The position numbers and the translations under genes are program-made. Of a DNA stretch of 64,000 bases, positions 1-12,600 are shown in pieces. This DNA comes from Synaphobranchus kaupii. Its lineage: Eukaryota > Chordata > Actinopteri > Anguilliformes > Synaphobranchidae. The stretch spans positions 87,872,333 to 87,936,332 of the forward strand of contig CM056376.1 of NCBI GenBank assembly GCA_029718625.1. The letters are read 5' to 3'. The notes beneath the pieces are model-generated. The model saw only the letters and a list, made by a program, of their open reading frames with translations. It searched no databases and was not told the DNA's origin. Every line of letters starts with the position of its first letter. Positions within the stretch are counted from its first letter, which is position 1.

Positions 1-525
1 GCACCCAAAGTGAATAAAATATGACGACAGTCTATAGGGGTTAATTTGAGTGTTTATACCATCATTTTTGAAGTCAAACGATCATTGAATCCTTTACTTT
101 GTGCTGACCTATATTCTCTGTGGTTCTCTGCAGCAGCAACAGGCGGGGGTTGATCCGTCTCTTCTACCAATGCGCTTTTTGCCCTCTGAGCATCCATCTC
201 TTTCAGTTCTTCATCCGTATATTCTGGTTTGCCAGATAAACTAAACTCCTCATCATCCTCTTCAAAGTCAGACATATGTCTTTTGAACGTGGCCATTGCA
301 ACTTGTTGCTCTTCTTTGTTGTTGTAGTCGACCAGTGCCGGCACTACATTCGTAGGTAACGTAAAGTATCGCTCCGCCGCCGTACTTCTCCGTATATTCT
401 ACTTCCACAGAGGATATAGGTCAGCACAAAGTAAAGGATTCAATGACAGTTTGACTTCAGAAATGGTAGAAACACTCAAATTAACCCCGATAGACTGTCG
501 TCGTATTTTATTTCCTTTGGATGCA
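1..525. mobile_element. Foldback-type DNA element, left end cut by window
   Basis: Positions 1-114 and about 414-525 are inverted copies of each other with roughly 90% identity (for example the reverse complement of ATAGGTCAGCACAAAGTAAA lies near 93-112). The loop of about 300 bp is single copy here and holds the minus-strand frame at 54-344. The left arm still pairs at base 1, so the true end and any target duplication may lie outside the window. Long arms with a short loop fit a foldback or MITE-like class II element. The superfamily is not determined. Confidence 0.7.
54..344 (-). CDS. Small acidic ORF inside the foldback, unknown function
   Basis: This is an open frame of 96 codons on the minus strand. 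The middle is rich in Asp and Glu (DFEEDDEEF, then YTDEELKEMD), followed by an Ala/Pro stretch and a basic C-terminus. The last 20 or so residues are read from the left inverted arm, so the stop lies in element DNA. No catalytic motif, signal peptide or membrane segment is seen and I do not recognise a family. It could be captured host exon sequence, the remnant of an accessory protein of the element, or chance. The biased, protein-like composition is the only argument that it is coding. Confidence 0.2.
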   Translation of the reverse strand: MPALVDYNNKEEQQVAMATFKRHMSDFEEDDEEFSLSGKPEYTDEELKEMDAQRAKSALVEETDQPPPVAAAENHREYRSAQSKGFNDRLTSKMMV

Positions 526-689
526 CTGTGGAGTGTTTAAGTGCGTTTGGTAGTGGATGCTACCGGTTTACCATAGAGTTGCGCTAGCATTAGCAATGTG
601 TGTATGTCCACAAGAAGGACAGCATGGAATCAGCTGAAAATGGTCTCCATCAATCAAGAACATCATGGGTAAGTCGTAAATGAGACATT

Positions 690-1659
690 GGGCTCTATTT
701 TCAAACCAGCGCAAGGGGACGGTATAGTCAAACGCAAGCTTGTTGACAGCATCAACGTCTAAAACTGGCGCTATGGCGTTTCTCAGCAATACCGCTAGGA
801 TCAACAAATTCTCAACATAACATCCTTTCGCTTGCGCTGCAGTGGGATGGGTGGCGCTGTCTGGGGCGTGTTCTAAAATACTTTCGGCTCAGTGACAATT
901 TGAACCAACGAAAACCCATTGCGTTATGATCAGCTGGAACCACCTCTTAGCGGGAACGCAATAGACTCTGGCAATTTGCCAACTTATTCGTCATGTAGTT
1001 CTGTGTAGTGTCTATAGGTGATGCCAACATTACACTTCCATTTAATGAACAAATAGCCTATAATTATTATGAATTAATTAATTTTAATTTAAACTACTAG
1101 AATAAAACAGGACAGCTTACAAGAAACTTGCGATCATGTAGGCCACTAGCCTATAATATATAAATTACACATTGACACAGTTGAATCATAAGCCTACCAT
1201 TTGAATCATAATTATGCCTACATCACCTAATGTAGGCTAATTCATGCATTCGCTACCTCCTCCCGTGCCTTCCGAACTTCTGGGAGACGAGATGGTGTGG
1301 ATTGTGATCCATAAATTACTAGTCCTAGCCTGTACTTCTGTTGCAAGTATGTCTGATTCCTGTGCAGAAAATCTTGTCGTTGACGGTCCAGTGCGTTTGA
1401 GTTGCTCATTATGAAATTGCATGGAGCGATTGCGTTCCAACGCGATTGCGTTTTAAAGCATGAGAACAACAATTTGATTGGCTACCATAGAGACACACCT
1501 TGGACGTTTAAACCCAGCCTTTTAGCAATACCGCCATAAGGTGCGCCAAGATTGCCGTCATGAAATTACCAAATTTCTCGCCGACACGCCCTCAGAGCGA
1601 TACCGCCAAGCGATTACTCTTGCGTTCACCATTGCGTTTGGTTTATTAAAATAGAGCCC
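690..1659. mobile_element. Non-autonomous DNA transposon, GGGCTCTATTTT ends
   Basis: The left end GGGCTCTATTTTCAAACCAG and the right end ...TTATTAAAATAGAGCCC form an inverted terminus, flanked on both sides by ATT (687-689 and 1660-1662), a 3-bp duplication. Subterminal DNA on both sides is rich in GCGTTTG/CAAACGC and CTTGCG words, typical of transposase-binding clusters. No transposase frame is present. A 3-bp duplication would suit PIF/Harbinger, but ATT is not the usual TWA, so the superfamily is tentative. The end matches the element at 23576-26043 apart from two T-to-C changes. Confidence 0.65.
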
Positions 1660-1662
1660 ATT

Positions 1663-3180
1663 ATGTCCAAAATTCCGAATTAACCCTTTCACTTTTCAGC
1701 TCCACCCCAACTACACCAGCAATGTGTAAATTAAATACAACATTTTTTTTTTGCATTATATTTTGAATATAAAATAAAATGCATGTTTGTTTATACAACT
1801 GTTAGTTCTGGTCAAGTAATTTGATTAGACAAAGGAATTCTATGAGTGCTGATATACAGTACAACAGCATTGGAACTTTTTACCTCAACGTATCACTCCA
1901 CTTTGTTTACATTCTAATTGATATCTTGTTTAAAGAAAATATTTTTTTAAAAGGAGTCCTGAAGGAACTATATTTGTTGGCAGAGCAATATAGCCTACAT
2001 GACAAAATCATAATCTGTCAATCATAACCTGGCCTCGTCCCTACAACCGAATCACAGCTATGCTGATATGCAGTATAACAGCACTCCCTCTCGTCTGATA
2101 TTGCTTGTTATATAACAGCATAGAAGAAAACTGGCTAAATGCAGCCATACATAATTTAAAATAATTGTTTATAAAGACATAGTATTTGGCATGAACAAGC
2201 ATAACATTAAGCATAACGTCTCCAGCCCCTATTCATGAAATATACAATTAAGAATTGAAAATGTGCGTCCACTAGAACATATGCTTGATCTAGTTAAATA
2301 GCTTGCAAAATGCAAATTAGCATGCATAGTATGAACAGTCTCAAATCTTAGAATAGATGTACATCCAATAACTTTCCCTCCCATATTACACATGCATGCA
2401 TGCACATTCATATGGATATATTCATTATCTGCTACATTTGAATAAATACAATTATGTTACAATACACTTAACCTCAAAGCAGAGAAACTGCTTCCAGTGC
2501 CCACTGTATCAATTCTCTAGCAATGGAATGAATAGCTACTAAAGGATAGTATCTGCATTTGCATATCCAACACTTTTCAAACATGTTCATAAATACACAA
2601 TCAGGAATGCAAAATCCCAGAAATTCTCTTGTTAGCGTATGGTTCGGAGTATGCTGATCTGAGTACAGATTAGCACCAAACTCACATTTAATTTCACAGG
2701 ATGACTTGTCCTTAACCACTGTAACTATTTTAAAAAAAAGAACCAATCCTTTGTTAATGAGTAGCACTTGGTTTTTTAAAATGTTTTCTTAAGGTATAAA
2801 CAGGTCTTCACAGTAGTGTGTCCACATGCTGACACATGTGCATGTACACATGCACACACGAACACACATACACCTCTGACGCCCTCCATTGAGATTTATG
2901 GCCTTCCGTTTCCTTGAAGTTATGAAGGCGCTATGAGATGAGACACAATCTAATATTCCATCCTTAAATGATGAGTAATGTCACGGAACAACAAGCCGAA
3001 GGTATCGAACCTGCTGAATATTAAATGTGAAAACTCAATTTTGGGCAAACAGGAAATGGTATTTTAATGGGGCCCCATCATATCGTCCCCGCGGTTGGGG
3101 TGGATATGAGATTCTGCACAGCTGCATCAATCCACACCGTGATTTGGAGATGGAGGTCCTGGCAGGTAATCTGCCCTGAC
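1663..3180. other. Gene-free stretch
   Basis: AT-rich unique-looking DNA with no frame I would call coding. It contains a short mixed CA/TG tract around 2826-2873 and an ATGCATGC run near 2393-2404. No repeat ends or RNA gene were recognised. Confidence 0.5.
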
Positions 3181-4310
3181 ATTAAGGCCGTAAGTGGCTC
3201 TCTGTGATGTCATGCCTTGTCCTTCAGCTCCCATTTAGAAAACAGGGTTTATATTAGAGGGTTTCTCCTCTCCGGTCCCGCATTAGGTCAACAGCACAAC
3301 AAGGGCTCAAAATGGCTGACACCTCGAACCTGAGGGAACTAGAAGGGGATTGAATCATCAGGGCTTTGTAGATCATTCACCTTTATTGTGTGCGCCGTTT
3401 GCGATAAGGAAATGCGCCCCTGTGCCCGCGCTCTTGTTAATTGATAGTAATTGCAATGTGTACACGCTAATGAACTCAGCTCTCTCACCTCATCAGATAG
3501 GCTGGGATGAATTCCTGTCTGAGGGATAATTGCTCTGCAATCCACAGCCTTTTTTTTATCCAAGAGGTGGGAGGATACGGATGGAATTAAAGATACGTGG
3601 CCCTCGTTGGTATTGAGCCGGAATTGTGTGTTTGTTCTCCCCCCCCCCCCCCCCCCAGCTTTCTGGTTTTCGCACGTCTTCACGGGCTGGCAAGGCGGGA
3701 ATCAGAGTCGCCCAAACCAACAGCCAGAAATTCCTTCCGATTCCGACCGTAGTATTCCAAATTGTCGTCCCCTCCCATGTCGACTCCCCCCACACAATGC
3801 AAAGACTGCTGAAATCATGTCAAGATAACAGTTTCTCCTGCATTCAGCTGAAGAAAGCATTTGTTGTGTTAAAATTCATATCCACTTCCAGATTGTGTGT
3901 TTCTCTCTCTCTCTCCCCACCCATTTCCTTATTTAGAGCTTTAGTAATTTCCCAGTGACAACTTGGCAAGAGTAATGTTGCTGGAACTCCTTTGGTTGAA
4001 AAAAGGAAGGAGAGAAAGTAGGAGGGAGAGAGAGTGGGGTGAGGGGGTGGGGGGGGAGAGCAGACTCTCCCTGAGCGATCGATGCTCTATCGCCAGGGAA
4101 CATTTTTTTGCCAATTCAACACATGATTAAAGCCCGTAGGCAATTACTGTTCATCTCCGAGAGGACAGGCGGGGCCCAGCCCTCAAAGAGACGTGAGAAT
4201 CAATCCATTACTGTACGTGCTACTGCATTGCCCGTGAAGAGTCCCACTTTCCTCACGGACCAATTCCCTGCAAAATGTCATGCATTATCATAATGCCAAA
4301 AAGGCATTTC
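3181..4310. other. Gene-free stretch, candidate conserved non-coding DNA
   Basis: No gene is visible. The blocks around 3190-3560 and 4080-4300 have balanced composition, few simple repeats and many homeodomain-type cores (TTAATTGATAG, GATAATTG, TAATGA) mixed with E-box- and GATA-like words. They resemble vertebrate developmental enhancers, but this is a stylistic judgement that needs an alignment. A C homopolymer of about 15 bp lies at 3641-3656, and a GA-rich purine tract at 4005-4070. Confidence 0.25.
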
Positions 4311-6780
4311 TGGGGAATATTAGCTATTATTTTAAATAAAGCAGGCACTGACGGAAGACGGAATTGATATTTTTATCGGCACAGACTGAGTAGAATCTGT
4401 CGTGCAGTACAAGCATGTGGATCTATAGGTAACTACTTAAATGGACTGTGACTGAAATAATGTAGTTTTTTTCTTTACACCCGCATTTTCGGGCAAACAG
4501 TATGAAATAGTGTATAAGGGCACATTTTCCTATCACTCATCCTGCCATATTTGGAGGCAGACATTTTTTGGGGAAAGGGAATGTAAAAACAAACTGATAT
4601 AGTACTCTTCCTCTTCCACTTTTTCTTTATAGTGGCCCCAGATGTATAGAAGGTTTTACTGTATGTTTAAGAGGATGAGTGAATACAAAAATCTCAGATG
4701 TGCATACAGTACACACACACACATGCAATGCTACTGTATGTTGTCACATTAATGCCCAACTCACAGCTTCTCATTTGACCCACTGCACTGTATCACCAAG
4801 GAGGAGGCTCATTGTCTCTGCATTTAAATATTAATGCGGAACAGTGATTGATAAGAAGTGAATGGCGACTCTCTCAAGGTTATTCTGCCTCGTATCCTAG
4901 CTGGTCTCCTGGAAGGTTGTGGGTGTCAGATGGTAGTTTTATCTACTTCAGTGTTCACCACAGAAACAGGATATTAAAATGGCCTCTTCATGAATAGGGT
5001 GTCTCCCAGCTCCTGTGGGGGAAAAGTTTGTGTATTTTCCCCACATGTGGCTGCAATATGAGCATATTTCATTCGCCTACCCCCTTTCCTGACTGTCTGT
5101 GGGCCGACTTTAATCATATTACTGAGAATAAATCATTGGGTTTTATTATTACAGATTTGTCATTGGGGTTATTTATTTTCTCATGGAAGATTAATGCTCA
5201 ACATACGTACACATGAAGAAAAGAAAATGGGCGCTCTGTTAAGTTTTATGATGTTGGGGGTGAATAGTTCTTCCTATTCATTGCACTGTTCTTGCTCGTG
5301 TTTGAATAATATCCTTTGGCTGCCGGACCTGCTTATATAAGATGTATGTTTCCCATGTGGGAGAGATATCCCTCGACAGAAAGTTGCTTGCGTTTTGTCT
5401 TCATATCACAGTCCCACTCTCAGCCAAAAATCTTTCACCTTCCCTTCCATTAAAATAATGGCAGATCCCTGCCTACGGCGCCAATGTCTAACAGAGAAGT
5501 GCATTTCGAATCATTTGACACACAAACATTCTCTGACTATCACAATCAACAAATATTCCAAATAATAAAGCTTGCTAACACCCCCCCACCACAACCTCCA
5601 CTCCACCCCCCCCCCCCCCCCCCCCCCCCATCCCCCCACCCCTCCTCCAACGTTTTGTATGAAACTCCAGTGCGTCTTGTGCTAATGACTAACTATCAAG
5701 GGATCTGGATTCATTCACACCTTTAGACAGAATAGACAGAAATATCTACAATATAAATTAATAATTTGTGAGTTTACACAGGGATTTTTGGTTGACCTCC
5801 ATTAATATTGAAAAAAACAAGCAGTTTCAATACTCAATCCAATTAATCTATGAGTGAACTCATCATAAATTGCTTTTGGTCTCATGTTGAGTTACTATAC
5901 TATCCTTTGTTTTCTTCCTTTTTTTTCAATTTCATTAAGGGTACTTAGGGTACATTCAGACCTGTGATCTTCTGGTCCCAAGCTCACTTCCCTCAACGAT
6001 AAAGTCACGGCTGTGTACTTTGCTACCATGTGTCAGTGTGTGGTGTAATTATCAAGCACCACTCACACTGTGAGGTAGTTCGATGGGCTAAAGGGGAGAT
6101 AGCGACATTGAGTAAGGGAGAGAGATATAAGCAGTTGAGAGGCGTCGAGCAAGGGAAAATAGGTTAGAGAGAAACAGAGGGAGAGAGAGAGTGTCTTTAA
6201 ATCTAGACAGGTGCAGGTCTAAGTCATTTAAATATCCTTTTGCAGGTTATTAAGAGGGATTTATAATGTCCTTGCATCCACTACTTACTGATGGTGGATG
6301 GGGAGGTCAGGGCTGAGAATGCGGAGATAAGAACAGCCCTGTAATTGGAGTTCTTAAAAGAATTTGAGGCCATAGGTATAAAATTGAAATGTGAAATGAT
6401 GTGAATGGGTGTTGCTGCACAGACGTTTAAATGACTATGCGTCAGTAACCGCAAATAAACATGTAAGAAGGCAGAGACTGCAAGAACACAGTGGAAATCA
6501 GTGCCGTGGCATTTCTTTTTTGATGATGAATCCAGTTTCATTTTGAGCTGATCAGACCGATAAGTAGATGGTGAAGTGATTCCCCATATAGAAGGTGGTC
6601 ATGCGGCTCTGTACGTTGTAATCATCCTCGAGAGCAATCACACTCACTCAAAGATGTAAAGATTGACTCTTTATTTGTCTAAATAAGATGCGTTTTGTTC
6701 ACGCTGTGAAACAGAATGGGCGATGAGCCCTCTTCTTCCAAAAGCATTGCGGCTATTATGATTGGTCATGCAGTTTTGAC
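4311..6780. other. Gene-free stretch with C-rich tract
   Basis: No coding region or repeat ends are recognised. A C-rich low-complexity run spans about 5580-5642, and short GA-rich runs lie near 6112-6195. The proline-rich frame read through the C run is an artefact of the simple repeat. Confidence 0.5.
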
Positions 6781-6786
6781 AATATA

Positions 6787-7218
6787 CACTACCGGTCAAA
6801 AGTTTTAGTACACTTTATTTGTGTTTTAGTACTCAGTTTTTTGTGTCAAGAAGAAAAAAAAGCCATATTTTGCTAAATAAACAGGTTAAAAAATGATTGC
6901 CATTTTCCAACAAGAGAAGTACAATCAAGCTAGTTAGGGACAGACTGGACAGAAAGGTCAAGGAGAAGCAACCCACAAGTTCAGCACGTATGTGGGAACT
7001 TCGAAAGTGTTGGTGTGAACTTGGCCAGAACCATATGACTGCCCTCGTAGAAAAAATGGCATGAATATGGTCAGCGGCTTTTACTGCAAAAGATGTCTAT
7101 TCTGATGAATCTAATATTTAGATATTTAGGTTTTTGTAACAATAAAAGGTGTTTATTCCTTTTTGTAACTCTTAATTGCTTGAAATTGTGGATGTACTAA
7201 AACTTTTGACCGGAAGTG
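6787..7218. mobile_element. Tc1/mariner deletion derivative (MITE-like)
   Basis: The left end CACTACCGGTCAAAAGTTTT and the right end AAAACTTTTGACCGGAAGTG are inverted copies and sit between TA dinucleotides (6785-6786, 7219-7220), the Tc1/mariner target duplication. The total is 432 bp, against about 1.2-1.6 kb for an autonomous Tc1. Interior words such as GAGAAGCAACCCACAAGT are collinear remnants rather than a usable transposase frame. It is an internally deleted copy. Confidence 0.9.
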
Positions 7219-7835
7219 TATGCAATTTTGATGTTGGTGCGCAGCCATCCGGACATACTGAAATGGAGTGACTGAAACCGCTGTGACAGGGTTGTGTAAC
7301 AATTCCCCCTAGGAAACTGCAATGCCACATGAGGAGGTAATTACAGATCAATTATGACATGTCTTTAAAAACCACACAAAGGGCTAGGGTTCAAGGAAAA
7401 ATGCCACCACAGGTTTGGACATTCAGGCCTGGAGTAAGAGTTTGCGATTAGAATCGGCACGACAGTTATGACACTTGACTTTTGACTTGCATGTTCAACT
7501 ATGCAGAATTTATTTTCCTAAACTAGTTGTACATAAATTGAAATTTATTTGACAAATTATAATTGCCAGCTGTTTTCTTGTCTGGGATTTGCCCCTTCAT
7601 TGACTGTAGGGCAATTTTCATTCCTATCCCCTCAGCAATTCATATTCAAATCAATGATACTTCCTAAACCACCTGACGCTGACCTCCCAGACTGAACGGT
7701 TTTAGAAGTCCAGTCAATTTAGCTGGTCTGCCTCTGTGATTTATGCTGCAGAGGTGGATCTCACACTTGCAATTTCTGACTGTATGAAACTTTAACAACA
7801 ATGAGTGATATCTGAAATATCTTTACATGTATGAA
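7219..7835. other. Gene-free stretch
   Basis: No coding region, repeat terminus or RNA gene was recognised. Confidence 0.5.
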
Positions 7836-8010
7836 GGGCCTGATTTACTAAGACCTTTAGTGAGTGTAAAACATTTTTGCACATGCCAAACTAGTAACAC
7901 AACCAATGGATGGTGCAAAACAAATACTATGACCAATCAATGGTCATGTTATTGGTTTTGTGTGTGCTAAAAGGTTTTGCACATGCTAAAGACCTTAGTA
8001 AATCAGGCCC
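7836..8010. mobile_element. Short MITE with GGGCCTGATTTACTAAG ends
   Basis: The 175-bp element begins GGGCCTGATTTACTAAGACC and ends with the inverted GACCTTAGTAAATCAGGCCC. The pairing continues inward (TTTTGCACATG near both arms), so most of the element is an imperfect hairpin around a centre near 7920. The flanks (TGAA and TAAA) give no clean target duplication. The 65-codon frame read through it is not a gene. Confidence 0.8.
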
Positions 8011-9045
8011 TAAATGTTTAGGTAAATGTATGAATCATTCACAAACATGCAGGAAACATTTAATAATTTTCAAAATATTAATTAAGTATATGAGAAACCA
8101 TTTGTAACTGTATGTAATGTTTCAAAATGAAGGCAATTAAATATGAAGGTAACAAAATAAAGGTATAACAAATATGTATTAAATGTGCAAATGTTTATGA
8201 AAATATTTCAACTACTAAATTTTTAAATGGCAATAAACAATAAAACACTTAAGCGTAGTTATTTAAAATATAATTTTGGGATAGTACATTGCACACTTGT
8301 GACATTACTTAAAACCTAATGAATGTCAAAAATAAACATGGAAAATAAGACACGTTAAAATAAATCCATTCTATATTGGATTTACTACCACATTTAATTG
8401 TGTATGGTAATTCTAGTAGAGCGGTACTGTATAATAACCCTATCAGAGTAAAGGATGGTAATGGTAATGATATTGTAAACATGTACATCTTCTGTGGGAT
8501 GTGCCATTTCTCCAGGGATGGTCATGTCAGGCGTCTGTGGAATATCAATATCACAGACAGTACCTTGTGTTCAAGGAGGCTGGGGCTGTTGGAAGGCAGT
8601 GTGGCGTATCCATAATGCAGTAAAGGGACAGAGATGAAACAGGCAGTATCAACAAGAGCAGCTCTTACTGTCCTTCCCAGGGATATCCTCAGTCACAGAC
8701 ATCTATGTTCATACTCTCTCCTCTGTACAGTGTTGTACAAAACTCTTCTGTACATGAACAAAACGATGAGCATCTGCTTCGCCACTGTTACGTTTCAACA
8801 ACAACACAGTTTGCAATGTAAAAAGTTGACATGGTGTATGCACTATACTATGTGTAAAAACAACTCTTAATGGTTATACAACTTTCAACAATGTTTCCCA
8901 GAAACTAAGTAAGCCATATACAAAGTAATGTTGCCTGTTGTGCTACATTTGTGAAATTAACTTGGGCCTTTGTTTCCTCATTTTTCCAGCTCATCTCTCA
9001 TTTATCATTTATATATAAACATAGGAACATCTGAACACATATGTC
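8011..9045. other. Gene-free stretch
   Basis: AT-rich DNA with short frames only. The two plus-strand frames near 8376-8870 lack any recognised motif and I do not support them as genes. Confidence 0.5.
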
Positions 9046-9053
9046 ATTATACT

Positions 9054-10339
9054 CAGGGCCGGCTCTAGAGGCCCTAGGCAAGATTTTCTGTGGAGGCCCC
9101 CTTTTGAGATAAAATTGTAATTCTCATTACATACCTTCTCTACAACTAACCTAAATGAACGTAGCATTTTAATTGACAATGTTCTAATAGTCTGTAGTAG
9201 AATCCAGTAAATAATTAATAAATCTAATATTACCATACCATGACAACTTAAATGAAATTACATCATTGAAGGCTGCATTATTATTTTGACCTACACATGC
9301 AGTCAAAAAACACAATTGTCCACCTTGACACCTGTCCAATCTTTACAAACCTGGCCACACATATTGCGATGTCGGAGTTCTGAGGTAAACTCGTGAATTT
9401 GCGTGCTTTTCAACCACCATAAACAGCTAAGTTAGCTAACGTTAGTTTGCCAGGTAACATAAAAACACTATCATTTGACCCAACTTTACTAAATTTAGTG
9501 ACAATGTTCTGCTAGCTAGCTAAATAAAGCTGCTGTTGCTGTATTACACACTGCTAATGAACCAACGTACGGTACGGTTAGCTAGCTAGCACAGAATTTT
9601 CGAGTTATGTGGTAAATTTGTGAATTAGAGCTTTTCAACCACACAGATGAAGCTAAGCAAGCTAGTTTGCCAGGTAACTTAAAAACAATATCATTTGACT
9701 TTAGTTGACTGTCACATCAAAAATATTACTGAATTGAATGTTCACAAAGCTGCTTTTACACACTGCATAACAAGGGAACTAACGCTAACTAGCTATCTTA
9801 CGTTAACGTTAGTTCCCTTGTTATGCAGTGTGTAACAGCAGCTAGCGTTAGCTGTATTGCAGTGGCTAACATTGCCACTTGCACCTACAGATGAAGCAAC
9901 TAAATTACTACTACTACATCCACAATTATTTTAAATGCTCACACATAACTGACTCACGTGCTGCACTTTGTTGTCGTCTCTTTTTAATTTGACGTTTCGC
10001 AGCACCCGATGATTGTTTTCGCTTAGATGGCCCATCATCCCATGTCATGTAGCAATTACGCACTTGTACTTGAACATGACCTGAGTATCACATTCGGTTG
10101 GGGCCTCAGCCAATCAGATAAATCTATTTGCTGTGGGAGGGGGGGCCCTCCCTGAAATCTGTGATTTTGATTTGGTTTTATGATCACTGGCATGTACTGT
10201 AGATCACTGGCATGTACTGTCCAGAACGTTAACACTTTTTAGAGAGTTAAAAAAAAAGTTTTGTGAGGCCCTAGTTAAAAAAATGTTTTGCGAGGCACTA
10301 GGCATTTGCCTATTCCGCCTATAGGAGGCGCCGGTGCTG
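9054..10339. mobile_element. Non-autonomous hAT-type transposon
   Basis: The element starts CAGGGCCGGCTCTAGAGGCC and ends GGCGCCGGTGCTG, giving CAGNNCCGGC-type inverted termini. The flanks ATTATACT (9046-9053) and ATTATATT (10340-10347) match at 7 of 8 bases, the hAT duplication length. No transposase frame survives in 1286 bp. The repeated word GAGGCCCTAG/GAGGCACTAG lies near both ends. It shares its terminus with the element at 38367-39770. Confidence 0.88.
9758..9833. repeat. Perfect 27-bp inverted repeat inside the hAT element
   Basis: Arms 9758-9784 and 9807-9833 are perfect reverse complements (ACACACTGCATAACAAGGGA...), separated by 22 bp. This predicts a strong hairpin or cruciform. 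It may be an old MITE nested in the hAT element or an internal duplication. Confidence 0.85.
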
Positions 10340-11240
10340 ATTATATTTAAAAGTTTGAAGAACTACACATACTTTCACTTTGGCCTGAAAAGCATTCTAC
10401 AAATAAAGGTACGATCTTCTTTAGGTATTTCAAATTTTTTATTGTGGGTGATTATGGGTACTTTCACATACAGCTTTTAAACTTCACAAATGTTAAATTA
10501 CCTCCGGCTCTAAAATGAGAAGTTTCACAGATTTTTAACATTTAGGGATAAAAGGCTAGTCAATTGAGAGACATTAAAAAGGCAAACACAAAGTGTCAAA
10601 TTTTTCTATCACAATAATTTTGTGTCAGTTTAAACAGTTGGGGTAAATTTGACCCCAAACATAAAAGGTGTCATAAAAAACATAATCATCATCATAGGAG
10701 GGATAAGATGTTTGAGAAAGACAAGCAGTGAATCTGTCTTCCTGAATGATTGGGGAAGGTCTTTCCACCAGCCGGGGCCATAAGGAATGGCTGCCAGGTG
10801 CTTGAAAATACGGGACAGCCGGCTAGCGAGAAAACGCTGAATTTACTGGTCTAGTTGGAGTGCATGGTGTAATCACTGTCTGAACATAGAAAGGGGCAGT
10901 AATATTTGCAGCTTAGCAAGCTAACGTGAGAAGTTTGAATTGAATGGTAGACACTGGAAGCCAGTGAAATGTGTTCAAGTGACCTGGTATGTGTCAATAG
11001 TCAGGTTGATGACCAGACAGGCGGTGCAGTGGCCTGATGGCACCAAAGGTTTTAAATTTGATGTGTGGTATAGAGCACCAGGGATGTACAGTGAGGGGAA
11101 GTGTTTTGGAAGGCTGTAGACCAGAGGCCTGATAGCAGAGACAAGGAGGCCATCGAGGGAATTCGGCACACTTGACATAACTCCCTCTGGGCCCCATTCT
11201 GGGATGTGAAAGAACCGAAAGACGACAAGAACAGTTCTTC
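10340..11240 (-). pseudogene. Possible LINE reverse-transcriptase C-terminal remnant
   Basis: On the minus strand about 10690-10790 reads W-W-K-D-L-P-Q-S-F-R-K-T-D-S-L-L-V-F-L-K-H-L. This resembles the W-N-S-L-P-x-x-x-R-x-x-x-S-L-x-x-F-K-x-x-L block that ends the ORF2 of many fish L2/CR1-group LINEs. Upstream (10830-11240) has no clear motif, and the short frames there overlap on the same strand without agreement. The assignment rests on one decayed motif and could be wrong. 10340-10690 is otherwise featureless AT-rich DNA. Confidence 0.3.
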
Positions 11241-11340
11241 AAAACCCAAATACAATTTATTTATCTGGAACAGAGGTTAGAAAATATTTCCAAATATTAC
11301 ACAGAAACTTGTCTATTCCAACCAACTCCATTGATGCAGT

Positions 11341-11571
11341 GTAGCAGTGTAGTATAACGGTTAAGGAACTGGCCTTGTAACCGAAAGGTTGCAGGTTGGA
11401 TTCCCAGGTAGGACACTGCCGTTGCACCCTTGAGCAAGGTACTTAACCTGAATTGCTTCAGTATACGTTTATCCAGCTGTATAAATGGATAATATGTAAA
11501 AAATTATAAAAAGTTGTGTAAGTCGCTCTGGATAAGAGCATCTGCTAAATGGCTGTAATGTAAATGTAATG
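11341..11571 (+). mobile_element. tRNA-derived SINE with LINE-type tail
   Basis: The head is tRNA-like: an A-box-like region around GTATAACGGTTAAGG, an anticodon-loop-like CTTGTAACC (TGT, Thr-like) and a B-box near-match GGTTGGATTCC. The body has the fish SINE blocks GACACTGCCGTTGCACCCTT and GAGCAAGGTACTTAACCTG. The tail (TAAGTCGCTCTGGATAAGAG, CATCTGCTAAATG, then TGTAATG repeats) is the type shared with fish L2-like LINEs. A 6-bp ATGCAG occurs just before and just after, a possible target duplication. It is full length or nearly so. Confidence 0.9.
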
Positions 11572-11579
11572 CAGAAAAA

Positions 11580-12600
11580 ATGCCTCTCTTCATATGGACA
11601 GATTTACAACAAGCACACTGTTAAAAATTGTATCATGATTAAATTCAACCACAAAGATTAAACCTGACATTTTAATTTCATTTAAATGTATTTTTTGAAA
11701 CCATTTTATATTTAGTGGCCTATCCCTTCTTTAAACCATTTCATAATCATGAATATCCTTCTATTAACATTTTTTCTGTAGGTGATATAGCTGCATGTTT
11801 TGTGTGTGTAGGCTACTTCCCATGGATTTAAAATAAAACAACAACAGCACAACACTAAAATAAGCCACTGTCAATGGTTCTGATAACCACACTGAATGTA
11901 GCACTGTCACTGTGTGGAAACACTGCCGTCAATCAATAACTTGTGTCATCATGGATGACCGATGAGGTGTAATGCGATAATTGTGATCAAAGAAGGCTCT
12001 ACTGACCTCATAAAGAGTGATGGTCAAATAGAGCTCACAAAACTGCTTTGGAAAAACTGGTGACCCACCAGTTATGAACAATGAACTGATGTAGCTGTTT
12101 GAAGTGTGTTGCTTTTAGTTGAATTTCATATTTACCAATGGGGAGAATTAATAATTCTGGGACTGGTGACAGGGAAGTTAAGAAGCAGAATATACAGAAG
12201 AAATACAAAGGAGCCAACATTTGTAGCTTTGTGTGGTTGTGTCAAGTTGTAACTGGATTCTGTGTTTAATGTTTATAAGGAGTGAGCTTCTGGTCACTGT
12301 TGTCATTTCTGTGGGGGGGAAAGTGCCTAAACTCTGTGTTGTATATGTACGTCTGGTATGCCATCCAGCAAGGTTCAACTTGGTGGATGAAATATCTGCC
12401 ATGTAATCATAGTTACAGTTGTTTTTATGTGCAATGCATGTGATGTATGTTTACTGAGTTTAAGAAAAATCTAAACAAAATTAAAAGGGCAATTATTGCC
12501 ACTGTAACAGAGTTATGTTTATTTTTCATTAATATACTCAAAGGTTTCAGTATTGTAGAATTACTTAAACTGTGCAGCACCAATTTCACTGCCCAACAAA
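11580..12600. other. Gene-free stretch
   Basis: AT-rich DNA without recognised repeat termini, RNA genes or convincing frames. Confidence 0.5.

Noticed and set aside
568..807. 79-codon minus-strand frame with CPSCGH
   Set aside because: It crosses the left boundary of the transposon at 690 and has no homologous context, so the Cys pair is likely chance.
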